In this document: positions 8,615 through 17,626 of the stretch, piece by piece | Position numbering within the stretch: the stretch's first letter is position 1 | How the letters are laid out: every line of letters starts with the position of its first letter | Source: Pseudomonas sp. sp1636 | GTDB lineage: Bacteria > Pseudomonadota > Gammaproteobacteria > Pseudomonadales > Pseudomonadaceae | Direction: 5' to 3' | DNA length: 64,000 nt | Assembly: GCF_030376615.1 (NCBI RefSeq) | Contig: NZ_JARRAB010000002.1 | Span: forward strand, 124,001-188,000 | Position numbers and translations under genes: made by a program | Notes under the pieces: model-generated | The model's input: only the letters and a program-made list of their open reading frames with translations | What the model was told of the DNA's origin: nothing | Database searches by the model: none

Positions 8615-9968
8615 GCGCACCAGCTTCGCCAGGCGTATGGCCGGTTACAGCGCGGTGCTGCAGTTGCCCAGCCAGCCAGTGGTCGAGGGGCGTTTGCAGC
8701 GCATGGTCGGCCTGACCCTGGAGGCCGAAGGCCTGCGTGCCGCCCTCGGCAGCCGCTGCCTGGTGATCAACGATGACAGCTACCACCCGGTGCAGGTCGA
8801 GGCCGAGGTGATGGGTTTTGCCAACGGCAAGAGCTACCTGATGCCGGTCGGCAGCCTGATGGGCATAGCGCCGGGCGCCCGGGTGGTACCGCTGCCGGAC
8901 AGCGGGCGTTTGCCGATGGGCATGTCGATGCTCGGCCGGGTGCTCGACGGCACCGGCCAGGCGCTGGATGGCAAGGGCCGGATGAAGGCCGAGGACTGGG
9001 TGCCCTTGGATGGGCCGACGATCAACCCGCTCAAGCGTCACCCGATCGACCAGCCGCTGGATGTCGGCATCCGCAGCATCAACGGCCTGCTCACGGTCGG
9101 GCGCGGCCAGCGCATCGGCCTGTTCGCCGGCACCGGGGTCGGCAAGAGCGTGCTGCTGGGCATGATGACGCGCTTCACCGAGGCCGAGATCATCGTGGTC
9201 GGCCTGATCGGCGAACGGGGCCGCGAGGTCAAGGAGTTCATCGACGAGATCCTCGGCGCGGAGGGCATCAAGCGTTCGGTGGTGGTCGCCTCGCCCGCCG
9301 ACGATGCGCCGCTGATGCGTCTGCGTGCGGCGATGTATTGCACGCGCATCGCCGAGTACTTTCGCGACAAGGGCAAGAACGTGCTGCTGCTGATGGATTC
9401 GCTGACGCGCTTCGCCCAGGCCCAGCGCGAGATCGCCCTGGCCATCGGCGAGCCGCCGGCGACCAAGGGTTACCCGCCGTCGGTGTTCGCCAAACTGCCC
9501 AAGCTGGTCGAGCGCGCCGGTAATGCCGAAGAGGGCGGCGGCTCGATCACGGCGTTCTACACCGTATTGAGTGAAGGCGACGATCAGCAGGATCCGATTG
9601 CCGATGCGGCGCGTGGCGTGCTCGATGGCCACATCGTGCTGTCGCGGCGCCTGGCCGAGGAGGGCCACTACCCGGCCATCGACATCGAAGCCTCGATCAG
9701 CCGGGTCATGCCGCAAGTGGTGACCCGCGAACACCAGCGCAGCGCGCAACGCTTCAAGCAACTGTGGGCGCGTTATCAGCAGAGCCGCGACCTGATCAGC
9801 GTTGGCGCCTACGTGCCGGGTGGCGACGCCGATACCGACCTGGCCATCGCGCGCCAGCCGGCGATGGTCAAATACCTGCGCCAGAGCCTGGGCGAAAGTG
9901 AGAGTCTGGAGCGCAGCGGTGCGTTGCTGGCGGCGACCTTCAACCCCAGCGCCGCGACAGGAGGCTAA
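8604..9968 (+). CDS. fliI: FliI, flagellar export ATPase
   Basis: 454 residues. A RecA/F1-beta family hexameric ATPase that helps unload substrates from chaperones. The P-loop GTGVGKS is at 176-182, followed by [13 protein letters not shown] and the Walker B strand [17 protein letters not shown]; the C-terminal region with [12 protein letters not shown] is family-typical. The start ATG at 8604 ([10 protein letters not shown]) gives the normal family length; a longer in-frame reading inside fliH is rejected. The stop is directly followed by the GTG of fliJ. Confidence 0.96.
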   Translation: MRLERTSFARRMAGYSAVLQLPSQPVVEGRLQRMVGLTLEAEGLRAALGSRCLVINDDSYHPVQVEAEVMGFANGKSYLMPVGSLMGIAPGARVVPLPDSGRLPMGMSMLGRVLDGTGQALDGKGRMKAEDWVPLDGPTINPLKRHPIDQPLDVGIRSINGLLTVGRGQRIGLFAGTGVGKSVLLGMMTRFTEAEIIVVGLIGERGREVKEFIDEILGAEGIKRSVVVASPADDAPLMRLRAAMYCTRIAEYFRDKGKNVLLLMDSLTRFAQAQREIALAIGEPPATKGYPPSVFAKLPKLVERAGNAEEGGGSITAFYTVLSEGDDQQDPIADAARGVLDGHIVLSRRLAEEGHYPAIDIEASISRVMPQVVTREHQRSAQRFKQLWARYQQSRDLISVGAYVPGGDADTDLAIARQPAMVKYLRQSLGESESLERSGALLAATFNPSAATGG

Positions 9969-10418
9969 GTGTCGACCAGTCGCGCCGGGCGCTTGGCGCC
10001 GGTGATCGCCATGGCCGAGCGTGCCGAGCGCGAGGCCGCCATACAGCTCGGTCATTGCCAGGGGCTGTTGAGCCAGGCCCAGGTCAAGCTGGGCGAGTTG
10101 GAAGATTACCGCGGCGATTATCAGCAACAGTGGATCAGCGAGGGTCAGCGCGGCGTTTCCGGGCAGTGGCTGATGAACTATCAGCGTTTTCTTTCCCAGC
10201 TGGAAAGCGCCATCGGCCAGCAGCGGCAGAGCGTGGCCTGGCATGCCAACAACCTGGACAAGGTGCGCGCGGCCTGGCAACAGCGCTATGCGCGCCTGGA
10301 AGGCCTGCGCAAGTTGGTGCAGCGTTATCGGGAAGAGGCCCGCCTGAGCGCGGACAAACGCGAGCAAAAGCTCCTCGACGAGTTGGCGCAGCGCATACAT
10401 CGGGGCGATTCGGCTTGA
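9969..10418 (+). CDS. fliJ: FliJ, flagellar export chaperone-escort protein
   Basis: 149 residues, mostly a long antiparallel coiled coil rich in Q, E, R and A, as in FliJ, which inserts in the FliI hexamer like the gamma subunit of F1 and connects to FlhA. It uses GTG at 9969, which touches the fliI stop codon with no gap; the AGGAGG ribosome site lies at the fliI 3' end. The segment GVSGQWLMNYQRFLSQLE is well conserved among pseudomonads. Last gene of the fliEFGHIJ run. Confidence 0.92.
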   Translation: MSTSRAGRLAPVIAMAERAEREAAIQLGHCQGLLSQAQVKLGELEDYRGDYQQQWISEGQRGVSGQWLMNYQRFLSQLESAIGQQRQSVAWHANNLDKVRAAWQQRYARLEGLRKLVQRYREEARLSADKREQKLLDELAQRIHRGDSA

Positions 10419-10556
10419 TTGCCAGTTGCCGCAGGCGCCAGCGAGTGCTACATGTTGAACGCACGGATCGGACATTCAGGCCGATTCACGCGCGCTAACC
10501 ATCGCGGAACGCGGTTTGGGTGTGATCAACCGTTTTGCTGGAGTAAGGAGCTCAGT

Positions 10557-10862
10557 ATGGCCATTACCTCGCTGCCCTCGTCTGATGGGCAAGAGTTGAC
10601 CATTGTGATTCAAGGACGTTTCGATTTCGGCGCGCACCAGGAGTTTCGTAACGCCTACGAGCGCGTCAACCTCAGCCCCAAACGCTATCGGGTGGATCTC
10701 AAGGACACGACCTATCTGGACAGCTCGGCGCTGGGTATGTTGCTGTTGTTGCGCGATCACGCGGGGGGCGATCACGCGCAAATCTGCCTGCTCAACTGCA
10801 ATCCGGATGTGCGCAAGATTCTCGCCATCTCCAACTTCGAACAGTTGTTCCAGATCGCCTAG
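10557..10862 (+). CDS. hsbA: HsbA-like anti-sigma factor antagonist (STAS domain)
   Basis: 101-residue single STAS domain. The phosphorylatable serine is in TTYLDSSALGMLLL, Ser56 or Ser57. In P. aeruginosa HsbA is phosphorylated or dephosphorylated by HsbR and, according to that state, binds the anti-sigma factor FlgM or the diguanylate cyclase HsbD, thereby choosing between swimming and biofilm life. The ribosome site TAAGGAG precedes the ATG. The 138-bp gap from fliJ shows no convincing promoter. hsbR follows at 15 bp and hptB completes the module. Confidence 0.88.
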   Translation: MAITSLPSSDGQELTIVIQGRFDFGAHQEFRNAYERVNLSPKRYRVDLKDTTYLDSSALGMLLLLRDHAGGDHAQICLLNCNPDVRKILAISNFEQLFQIA

Positions 10863-10877
10863 GGCGAGCCCCTGACC

Positions 10878-12575
10878 ATGCCCGCGCGTCTGTCTATTCT
10901 GATCGCCGAGGACAACGCGGCCGACCGTATGCTGTTGTCGACCATCGTCAGTCGCCAGGGCCATCGCAGTTTGACCGCCAGTAATGGCCTGGAAGCGCTT
11001 GCCTTGTTCGAGCAGGAGCGCCCGCAACTGGTGTTGATGGACGCCCTGATGCCGGTCATGGATGGCTTCGAGGCGGCGCGGCGGATCAAGCAAATGGCCG
11101 GCGAGGAGCTGGTGCCGATCATCTTCCTGACCTCGCTGAGCGAAGGCGAAGCGCTGGTGCGCTGCCTGGAGGCGGGTGGCGACGACTTTCTCGCCAAACC
11201 CTACAACCGGGTGATCCTCGAGGCCAAGATCAATGCCATGGATCGCTTGCGCCGCCTGCAGGAGACCGTGCTGCAACAGCGCGACCTGATCGCCCAGCAC
11301 AACGAGTACCTGCTCAACGAACAGCGTGTGGCCAAGGCGGTGTTCGACAAGGTGGCGCATTCCGGTTGCCTCGCGGCGTCGAATATCCGCTACCTGCAAT
11401 CGCCTTATGCGTTGTTCAACGGCGACCTGCTGCTGGCTGCGTTCAAGCCTTCCGGCGGCATGCACGTACTGCTCGGCGATTTCACCGGCCACGGCCTGCC
11501 GGCGGCAATCGGCGCCATGCCGCTGGCCGAGGTGTTCTATGGCATGACCGCCAAGGGCTACTCCATGGCGGAGATCCTGCGCGAGATCAACGCCAAGCTC
11601 AAACGCACCCTGCCGCTGGGCGTGTTCTGCTGTGCCACCCTGCTCAATATCAGCTTCCAGCGCCGGGTCGTGGAGGTGTGGAGTGGCGGTTTGCCGGATG
11701 GCTACCTGCTGTGCGCCAACGGCGGTAAGCGGATTCCCCTGGTGTCGCGGCATCTGCCGTTGGGAATCTTGGAACCGACGGCGTTCAATGACCGTTACGA
11801 GGTTTACCCGCTGGAGTTGGGCGACCGGATTTTCCTGCTCTCCGATGGCGTGCTGGAAGCCTGCAACCAGCAGGGCGAGTTGTTCGGCGAGCAACGCCTG
11901 CTCCGGGTGTTTGCCGCCAATCGACAGCCGGCGCAGCTGTTCGCGGAAATTCAGCAGGAGTTGCTGCGGTTTCGTGGCGAACTGCAAGACGATGTCAGCC
12001 TGGTCGAAGTCAGCATGGTCGAGGATGGCGCCTTGAACCGTGGGCCATTGACCTTCACCGGCAGTGGCCAGAACAGCCCGCTGGATTGGTCGGCGAATTT
12101 CGAGTTTCGTGGCGAAACCCTGCGCTGCTTCAATCCGCTGCCGTTCCTGTTGCAGTTGCTGCTCGAGGTCGAAGGGCTGCAGCCGCAGGCTGGGGCGCTC
12201 TATAGCGTGCTCGCCGAACTCTACTCGAATGCCCTGGAGCATGGGGTGCTGCGGCTGGATTCGAGCCTGAAGAGCGATGCCGAAGGCTTTGCCGAGTATT
12301 ACCTGCAGCGCAGCGCACGTCTGGCCCAGTTGGCTGAGGGTTATGTGCGTTTCCATCTGCATGTGCTCTCCGAAGCAAGCGGAGGACGCTTGATCGTGCG
12401 GGTCGAAGACAGTGGTTCTGGTTTCGATGGGCAGACGATTCTGGAGCAGCAATTGACCCTGGACGGCCTGTGTGGGCGTGGCCTGGCCCTGGTTCGCCAG
12501 CTGAGCGAGCGCTGTAGCTGGCCGGCGGATGGGCAGGGGGTCTGCGTGGAGTTTTCCTGGTTGTCTGGGGCATAA
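10878..12575 (+). CDS. hsbR: HsbR-like response regulator with PP2C phosphatase and serine kinase domains
   Basis: 565 residues in three parts. The receiver domain (1-125) has Asp55 (LVLMDALMPVMDG) and Lys in LAKPYN; a SpoIIE-type PP2C phosphatase follows (about 155-385) with the metal motif FTGHGLPAAIGAMPLAEVF and LLSDGVLEACN; a HATPase_c anti-sigma kinase domain ends the protein (about 420-560) with YSNALEHGVL and VEDSGSGFDG. In P. aeruginosa HptB controls this receiver, which sets the phosphorylation state of HsbA. Adjacent HsbA and HptB genes support the assignment. Confidence 0.9.
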   Translation: MPARLSILIAEDNAADRMLLSTIVSRQGHRSLTASNGLEALALFEQERPQLVLMDALMPVMDGFEAARRIKQMAGEELVPIIFLTSLSEGEALVRCLEAGGDDFLAKPYNRVILEAKINAMDRLRRLQETVLQQRDLIAQHNEYLLNEQRVAKAVFDKVAHSGCLAASNIRYLQSPYALFNGDLLLAAFKPSGGMHVLLGDFTGHGLPAAIGAMPLAEVFYGMTAKGYSMAEILREINAKLKRTLPLGVFCCATLLNISFQRRVVEVWSGGLPDGYLLCANGGKRIPLVSRHLPLGILEPTAFNDRYEVYPLELGDRIFLLSDGVLEACNQQGELFGEQRLLRVFAANRQPAQLFAEIQQELLRFRGELQDDVSLVEVSMVEDGALNRGPLTFTGSGQNSPLDWSANFEFRGETLRCFNPLPFLLQLLLEVEGLQPQAGALYSVLAELYSNALEHGVLRLDSSLKSDAEGFAEYYLQRSARLAQLAEGYVRFHLHVLSEASGGRLIVRVEDSGSGFDGQTILEQQLTLDGLCGRGLALVRQLSERCSWPADGQGVCVEFSWLSGA

Positions 12576-12605
12576 TCCCGCGCCTGGTGATCAGGGAGTG
12601 AACAG

Positions 12606-12959
12606 ATGGCCGATATTCATCTCGATAGCGCGGTGTTGGTCGCGTTGCAGGATGTCATGGCGGATGAGTATCCGGCGTTACTGGATACCTACCTGGCGGA
12701 TTCCGAAGAGCGTCTGCGCTTGCTGCGCGAAGCCCAGCGCACGGCTGACGCGCAGGCGCTGCGTTTGGCTGCGCACAGCTTCAAAGGCAGCTGCAGCAAT
12801 ATGGGGGCGCCCATGCTTGCCAGCTTGTGCATGCAACTGGAAGAAGTCGGCCGGCGCGAGTTGTTGGCCGAGGCTTCCGAGCTGATTGAGCAGCTCGAGC
12901 GTGAATTTGCCATTGTGCGCATCTTGTTCAAGTCCGAGCGTCAACGTTATCGGCGTTGA
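12606..12959 (+). CDS. hptB: HptB-like histidine phosphotransfer protein
   Basis: 117 residues, a single Hpt helical bundle with the phospho-acceptor His57 in LRLAAHSFKGSCSNMGA. In P. aeruginosa HptB collects phosphate from several hybrid kinases (such as PA1611, SagS and ErcS') and passes it to HsbR. ATG follows GGGAGTGAAC 30 bp after hsbR. Those hybrid kinases are not in this window. Confidence 0.9.
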   Translation: MADIHLDSAVLVALQDVMADEYPALLDTYLADSEERLRLLREAQRTADAQALRLAAHSFKGSCSNMGAPMLASLCMQLEEVGRRELLAEASELIEQLEREFAIVRILFKSERQRYRR

Positions 12960-13085
12960 GGCCGCATCACGGTTCCCGCGCTACGCCGGCGCGATCCGTA
13001 GCCAATAGCGCGTCCTGCGCCGGCCTGAGCAATGGTTTATTGCAGGCCACCCATCAGTCCCTGTTCTTCGTGCGGCTCGTCGATG

Positions 13086-13102
13086 TTGGCCCGGCCTTTG
13101 CT
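13086..13102 (+). promoter_or_regulatory. Sigma-54 promoter of fliK
   Basis: TTGGCCCGGCCTTTGCT has GG at 13088-13089 and GC at 13100-13101 with the required spacing. Predicted start near 13113, only about 28 nt ahead of fliK. Weaker than the fleS element because CAC is CCC. Confidence 0.6.
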
Positions 13103-13140
13103 AGGCCTATGCCACGATCCCGTTTGAATGGAGAATGTCC

Positions 13141-14418
13141 ATGGCCGTCGCCCCCGATCCGCTCTTGCGCTCGGCACCGCAAATAAAGCCGAAGACGTCT
13201 GCGGGCAAAGCCCCGGAAAGACCGGCCGAGCCCCGCAAGAACGAGGCTTCCAGTTTTGCCCAGGTGTACGCCAAGGAGCATCAGGCGAAAGCAACAGAGC
13301 GCAGCGATGCCTCTGCCAAGCCTAATCGTGCTCCGAAATCCGAGACGCAGGACGCACAAAACCCGCCGGCCGCAGAGGCGGCGGCTGTCGTTCAGCAGCC
13401 GGAGTTTGCCGATAGCGGCAAGCTTTTGCCGAGCGATGCGGGGGGGGATGTTTCTGCTCTCGATGCGATGCTGGCACTGGGTCTGCCCGGCCAGCAATCG
13501 CTCGCTGACGAAGCGGCGGATCTCGGGCTCGACCTGGAACTCGCTGGCGAGCCGCAACCGTTGCCGACCGCGGTTCTGGCGGATGCCTGGCCGGCGCAGT
13601 TGCCGGCGGCGAACGGCGATCCCGAGCTGGATGCGCTGGAGCAACTGCCGGCCGTGCGTATGGCCCTGGAATCGGCTGGCCAAGCCAAGGCCGCCGTCAC
13701 CGAGCAGAGCGCGCCAGGCAGTCTGGCGACGCAAGCGGCGCAGGGCGCCGGACAAGGCTTTGCCAGCGCGATCGCGGCCATGGGCTCTGAGCAGGCGGAG
13801 CCGGAGCTCGACTTGGCGTCGACCGAGCTGAGCGCGCCGGGCCTGGAGGCGCTCAAGGAAAGCGCCGCCGACACCCGGCCGGAAAACTTCGTCGCCAGGC
13901 TCAGTGCGCTGAGTCAGGCCGTTGCCCAGCAGACCGCGCCAGCGCCCCGTGCCGGACTGATGGCCGGCCAGCCGGTGGCCATGCAGCAGGCCGGTTGGGG
14001 CGAGGCGGTGGTGGATCGGGTGATGTTGCTCTCCAGCCAGAACCTCAAGTCCGCCGAAATTCAACTCGATCCGGCCGAACTGGGACGTCTGGAGGTGCGC
14101 ATCAGCGTCAATCAGGAGCAGACCCAGGTTAACTTCGCCAGCGCCAACGCCGGGGTTCGTGAGGCCCTGGAAGGGCAGATGCACCGTCTGCGTGAGCTGT
14201 TCACCCAGCAAGGCATGAACCTGCTCGATGTGAACGTTTCCGACCAGTCGCTCAACCGTGGTTGGCAGGGACAGGGGCAGGGCGGCGAGGCTGGGGGCCG
14301 TGGCGAGACGGGCAATGAGCGGCTGGCTGGCGTTGACGAGGAGCATGCGCCCCAGGGCGTGGAACTCAACAGCAGCCTGCCCGGCAGTGGGCGTGGCATG
14401 GTCGATTATTACGCTTAA
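13141..14418 (+). CDS. fliK: FliK, flagellar hook-length control protein
   Basis: 425 residues from ATG 13141, or 427 from ATG 13135; the former is preferred because GGAGA at 13130-13134 is 7 nt from it. The N-terminal two thirds is low-complexity, A/E/P/Q-rich and poorly conserved, as expected for the ruler part. The compact C-terminal domain (about 275-375) carries the substrate-switch signature LKSAEIQLDPAELGRLEVRI and matches Flg_hook. FliK measures the hook and signals FlhB (21446-22582) to switch to filament-type export. Preceded by its own sigma-54 element. A second, unlike FliK homologue lies at 37367-38911. Confidence 0.9.
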   Translation: MAVAPDPLLRSAPQIKPKTSAGKAPERPAEPRKNEASSFAQVYAKEHQAKATERSDASAKPNRAPKSETQDAQNPPAAEAAAVVQQPEFADSGKLLPSDAGGDVSALDAMLALGLPGQQSLADEAADLGLDLELAGEPQPLPTAVLADAWPAQLPAANGDPELDALEQLPAVRMALESAGQAKAAVTEQSAPGSLATQAAQGAGQGFASAIAAMGSEQAEPELDLASTELSAPGLEALKESAADTRPENFVARLSALSQAVAQQTAPAPRAGLMAGQPVAMQQAGWGEAVVDRVMLLSSQNLKSAEIQLDPAELGRLEVRISVNQEQTQVNFASANAGVREALEGQMHRLRELFTQQGMNLLDVNVSDQSLNRGWQGQGQGGEAGGRGETGNERLAGVDEEHAPQGVELNSSLPGSGRGMVDYYA

Positions 14419-14892
14419 CGAGCTGCCCATGAATAGCATTGACGCTAAATAGTAAGTTGGGCCGCGCAGGCTTCGCACCATGAAGCCCGTAGGTTAATTG
14501 TGCTGGGTTTCGTTTGTCAGTATCCGTCGGCAAGATTTGCAGGTTCGATGGCATGAGCATATAGGGCACGCGCCAGGTGCATATTGCGGGAGGGCAACCT
14601 TATTCGGGCCTGGCAGGCGCGGATAGCATGGCCATATGCCATGCCCTGTGGCGCTTGTTAAGATGTGCCTGGTAGGGATGTAGCGATTCAGGCGCCCGCA
14701 GCGGTTGCCGATGAGTTGAATGCCCCCTCCTCTTGTTTGCCTGGCGTGGTGATCTGTCGCCACAAAGGCCAAGCTGTTTGAACGGAGGTTCGCGTTCGAT
14801 CTTGACTGTCACGCAGCTACCAGCTGCGCAAACTGCCAAGCCCCAGCGGGAATGACATGGCGCCTACACAATACGACAAGGAGACAGCGACT
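14419..14892. other. 474-bp gap before chemoreceptor gene
   Basis: No coding region is supported. A hairpin GCATGGC (14626-14632) / GCCATGC (14638-14644) with a 5-nt loop is present. GCCGATGA at 14707-14714 resembles a sigma-28 -10 box but lacks a TAAA-like -35 at the right distance. No sigma-54 element was found. Confidence 0.4.
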
Positions 14893-16686
14893 ATGAGTAC
14901 CCTGATGGAGCTGTACGACTGGAGTGAACGAACGTTCTGGAATTCGTTGAGCAAGAAACTGGCGAGTATTCTCCTGCTTTATGTCATCAATCTGGGCTAC
15001 CTCTACGTGTATGTCGACCAGCAGCGCTTCATCGCCGCGGCGCTGGCCGAGGGGCAGGCCTCGGCGGAACTGGCGGCGAGCATCAACGCCTCGCTGGACG
15101 GCGGCTTGACCGTGGTGCTTGTACTCAGCCTGCTCGGGTTGGTCTGGATCGTCGGCCAGATCCTCTATCTGCGCCATCTTATTATGAAGCCCGTGCGTTC
15201 GATGATCGTCGCCTTCGACGAAATCGGCCGGGAGGGAGGAGATTTCTCGCAGGATCTGCAGGCCACTTCGCACGACGAATTCCGCGAGCTGGCCGAGAGT
15301 TACAACCGCTTCGCTGGGAACATGCGGCAGATAATCAGTGAGATTCGCAAGATGACTATTCCCATCGCTCGCGAGGCGTTGCAGGTCAAGACGCGGGTTG
15401 AGGACACCGGTAAGAGCGCTCGGCAGCAGGTCGCGATGACCGAAACCGTATTTACCGCCAGCACCGAAGCCACCACCGCCATCGATGAAGTGTCGCGCAG
15501 CACCCAGATCATTTCCGGCTCGACCAGCACCAACCTCGACAGTGCGCGGGTGTCGCTGCGGGAAATGCGGGATATCTCCGACAAGATCAACCAGGTCGGC
15601 GAGAAGGTGCTGAGTTTCAATCAGACGGTCGTGGATCTCTCGCACCGTTCGACCAGCATCAACCAGATCGCCACACTGATCCGCGACGTTGCCGATCAGA
15701 CCAATCTGTTGGCCCTCAATGCGGCCATCGAGGCGGCCCGTGCCGGTGAGGCTGGGCGCGGTTTCGCCGTCGTCGCGGATGAGGTGAGGACGCTGGCCGA
15801 GCGGGTCAACAAAGCCTCGACGGAAATTTCTGAAAACATAACGACCATGCTGTCGCTGGTTGGCAGCGCGCAGGTGGAGACCGACGAGATCAACTCCGAT
15901 GTGCAGCAGACGCGCGCCGTGGTGAGCCGCTCGGCCGTACACTTCGAGCAGATGGTCGGCGATTTCGAGCAGACCGGCGAGCAGCTGCTGCATATCGCCA
16001 GCGCCATGGAGCAGCTGTCGGCGACCAACGTCCAGGTGCATGAGAACGTTACCCAGATCCACAGCCTCTCGGCGGAAGTCGCGTGTCACATGGCCGACTC
16101 CGAGGCGCGCACTGGCTGTCTGTCACGGGATACCGAGGCGGTGCAGGAGCTGGTGTCGCGCTTCAAGATCGGCCTCGGCGTCTTCGATCTGGTGGTCGAC
16201 AAGGTGCGTGAGCTGCGCGATGCGCTGCAGGCGGAACTGGTAGCGATGAACCGCGATGGTATCGACGTCTTCGACCGTAACTACCAGCTGTACGCCAAGA
16301 CCGTGCCACCCAAGTACAAGCTGGCTTGGAGTGACGAGTACACTCGCCGCTGCCAGCAGCATCTGGAAGTCAGTCTGAGCGCCATTCCCGCCTGCATCTA
16401 TGCGGTCGGGGTGAATGTCGACGGTTACCTGTCGGCGCACAACCTGAAGTTTTCCAAGCCGCTGAGCGGCGACGAAGCCGCGGATCTGCTTGGCAACCGT
16501 TGTTGCCGCAAATTCGAAAATCCTGGCGAGCTGCGGGCGGCGAAGAACGTCACGCCGCTGCTGGTGCGCACCTATATCCGCGACACCGGCGAGCTGCTCT
16601 GCGACCTGGCCATGCCGATCCATATCGGCGGCCGCCACTGGGGTAACGTCCGCGTCGGCTGTGCTATCGACGCGCTGTTGCAATAG
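14893..16686 (+). CDS. Methyl-accepting chemotaxis protein with C-terminal sensor-like domain
   Basis: 597 residues. Two N-terminal membrane segments (about 15-38 and 74-97) enclose only a short 35-residue periplasmic loop, so there is no room for a normal ligand domain. A HAMP-like region and a chemoreceptor signalling hairpin follow, with the conserved tip [37 protein letters not shown]. After the hairpin comes a cytoplasmic C-terminal domain of about 150 residues ([11 protein letters not shown] ... [18 protein letters not shown]), a type seen in other chemoreceptors that probably senses an internal signal. ATG 14893 is preferred over an upstream in-frame ATG because AAGGAG lies 9 nt before it. 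The gene interrupts the usual fliK-fliL neighbourhood. Ligand unknown. Confidence 0.88.
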   Translation: MSTLMELYDWSERTFWNSLSKKLASILLLYVINLGYLYVYVDQQRFIAAALAEGQASAELAASINASLDGGLTVVLVLSLLGLVWIVGQILYLRHLIMKPVRSMIVAFDEIGREGGDFSQDLQATSHDEFRELAESYNRFAGNMRQIISEIRKMTIPIAREALQVKTRVEDTGKSARQQVAMTETVFTASTEATTAIDEVSRSTQIISGSTSTNLDSARVSLREMRDISDKINQVGEKVLSFNQTVVDLSHRSTSINQIATLIRDVADQTNLLALNAAIEAARAGEAGRGFAVVADEVRTLAERVNKASTEISENITTMLSLVGSAQVETDEINSDVQQTRAVVSRSAVHFEQMVGDFEQTGEQLLHIASAMEQLSATNVQVHENVTQIHSLSAEVACHMADSEARTGCLSRDTEAVQELVSRFKIGLGVFDLVVDKVRELRDALQAELVAMNRDGIDVFDRNYQLYAKTVPPKYKLAWSDEYTRRCQQHLEVSLSAIPACIYAVGVNVDGYLSAHNLKFSKPLSGDEAADLLGNRCCRKFENPGELRAAKNVTPLLVRTYIRDTGELLCDLAMPIHIGGRHWGNVRVGCAIDALLQ

Positions 16687-16688
16687 CG

Positions 16689-16838
16689 CCTAGCAGGCCG
16701 TTGAAAAACTACCTGCGTTGCCGATGCGTCGTTAAAAACAGGCTCAAAATGCTCATTTACAACACGTAAACTGCGCTTTTTCGCCTGTTTTTGCCTAGCC
16801 TCGGCTGCCTCGCCTACATTTTTCAACGGCCTGCTAGG
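16689..16838. mobile_element. MITE-like palindromic element A, full copy
   Basis: 150 bp bounded by perfect 20-bp terminal inverted repeats (16689-16708 beginning CCTAGCAGGCCGTTGAAAAA, and 16819-16838). Nested inside are AAAAACAGGC (16734-16743) / GCCTGTTTTT (16783-16792) and TTTAC (16756-16760) / GTAAA (16766-16770). It begins 3 bp after the chemoreceptor stop. No transposase is encoded, so any movement would depend on an enzyme elsewhere. A shorter relative lies at 47366-47456 and a half copy at 27880-27900. Confidence 0.8.
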
Positions 16839-17025
16839 GCTTGCGACCGCGGCCGCCGGGCAGCCGGGCGCGGTCGTTTTCGGGTGACAGCAAGAGGCGG
16901 GACTGGTATACCCGCTGGCCATCGTTGAGTCGAACCTCGATCGCGCATGCTGTTGCGCTATTTGTCCGGGTTGTCCGGGGGGGGGCGCGCAATCGGGGCC
17001 CGGCGAGCTGCAGCTATGCGCAAGC

Positions 17026-17041
17026 TGGCATAACACTTGCT
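17026..17041 (+). promoter_or_regulatory. Sigma-54 promoter of fliL operon
   Basis: TGGCATAACACTTGCT has GG at 17027-17028 and GC at 17039-17040, the right spacing, with only the -24 CAC changed to CAT. Predicted start near 17052, 40 nt before fliL. Fits FleR/RpoN control of fliLMNOPQR-flhB. Confidence 0.75.
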
Positions 17042-17091
17042 CTCAACCCTTTGAACACGGATTGAACTCCGATTAGTGACGGATAATTGGC

Positions 17092-17613
17092 ATGGCTAAG
17101 AAAGACGCGGCGCAAGAGCCGGTAAGCACCGAGGCGAAACCGGCCGGCAAGTTGAAGCTCATCATCTTGATTGTCGTGGGCTTGCTCCTGGCTGTGGGTG
17201 TGTCGGTGGGCGGCACCTGGTTTTTCCTCAACAAGGGCGCGGCCAAGAGTGAAGTCGAAGTGGCGTCTGCGCAGCCCGCGGTGCCCGTCAAGCAGGCGGC
17301 GATATACGAAGAGCTGGTGCCGGCGTTCGTGGTCAACTTCACCCATAACGGTCGGGCGCGCTACATGCAGGTCAGTGTGGCCTTGCTGGTGCGAGACCAG
17401 GCGGCGCTGGATGCGCTCAAAGTGCACATGCCGGTGCTGCGCAATCGCCTGGTGATGTTGTTCTCCAGCCAGGATTTCGAGACGTTGATCACCCCGGTGG
17501 GCAAGGAAATGCTGCGCCAGCAGGCTACCGCCAGCGTGCAGGAATTGGCGCAGAAGGAGACGGGCAAGCTGACCGTCGAGCAAGTGCTGTTCACCAACCT
17601 AGTGCTGCAGTAG
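17092..17613 (+). CDS. fliL: FliL, flagellar basal body-associated membrane protein
   Basis: 173 residues: a short lysine-rich cytoplasmic start, one membrane helix (about 21-45, LIILIVVGLLLAVGVSVGGTW) and a periplasmic domain with the family sequence YMQVSVALLVRD and C-terminal VEQVLFTNLVLQ. FliL surrounds the stator units and helps them to stay engaged under load. First gene of the fliLMNOPQR-flhB run. Confidence 0.94.
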   Translation: MAKKDAAQEPVSTEAKPAGKLKLIILIVVGLLLAVGVSVGGTWFFLNKGAAKSEVEVASAQPAVPVKQAAIYEELVPAFVVNFTHNGRARYMQVSVALLVRDQAALDALKVHMPVLRNRLVMLFSSQDFETLITPVGKEMLRQQATASVQELAQKETGKLTVEQVLFTNLVLQ

Positions 17614-17626
17614 CCGGGAGCTTCGC

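Noticed and set aside
10461-10487. Possible sigma-28 promoter before hsbA
   Set aside because: GCCGATTC matches only 6 of 8 and no TAAA-like -35 is at 15 nt.
14688-14714. Possible sigma-28 promoter before the chemoreceptor
   Set aside because: GCCGATGA is close to the -10 box, but TTCA/TCAG at the -35 position does not match TAAA and the leader would be about 170 nt.
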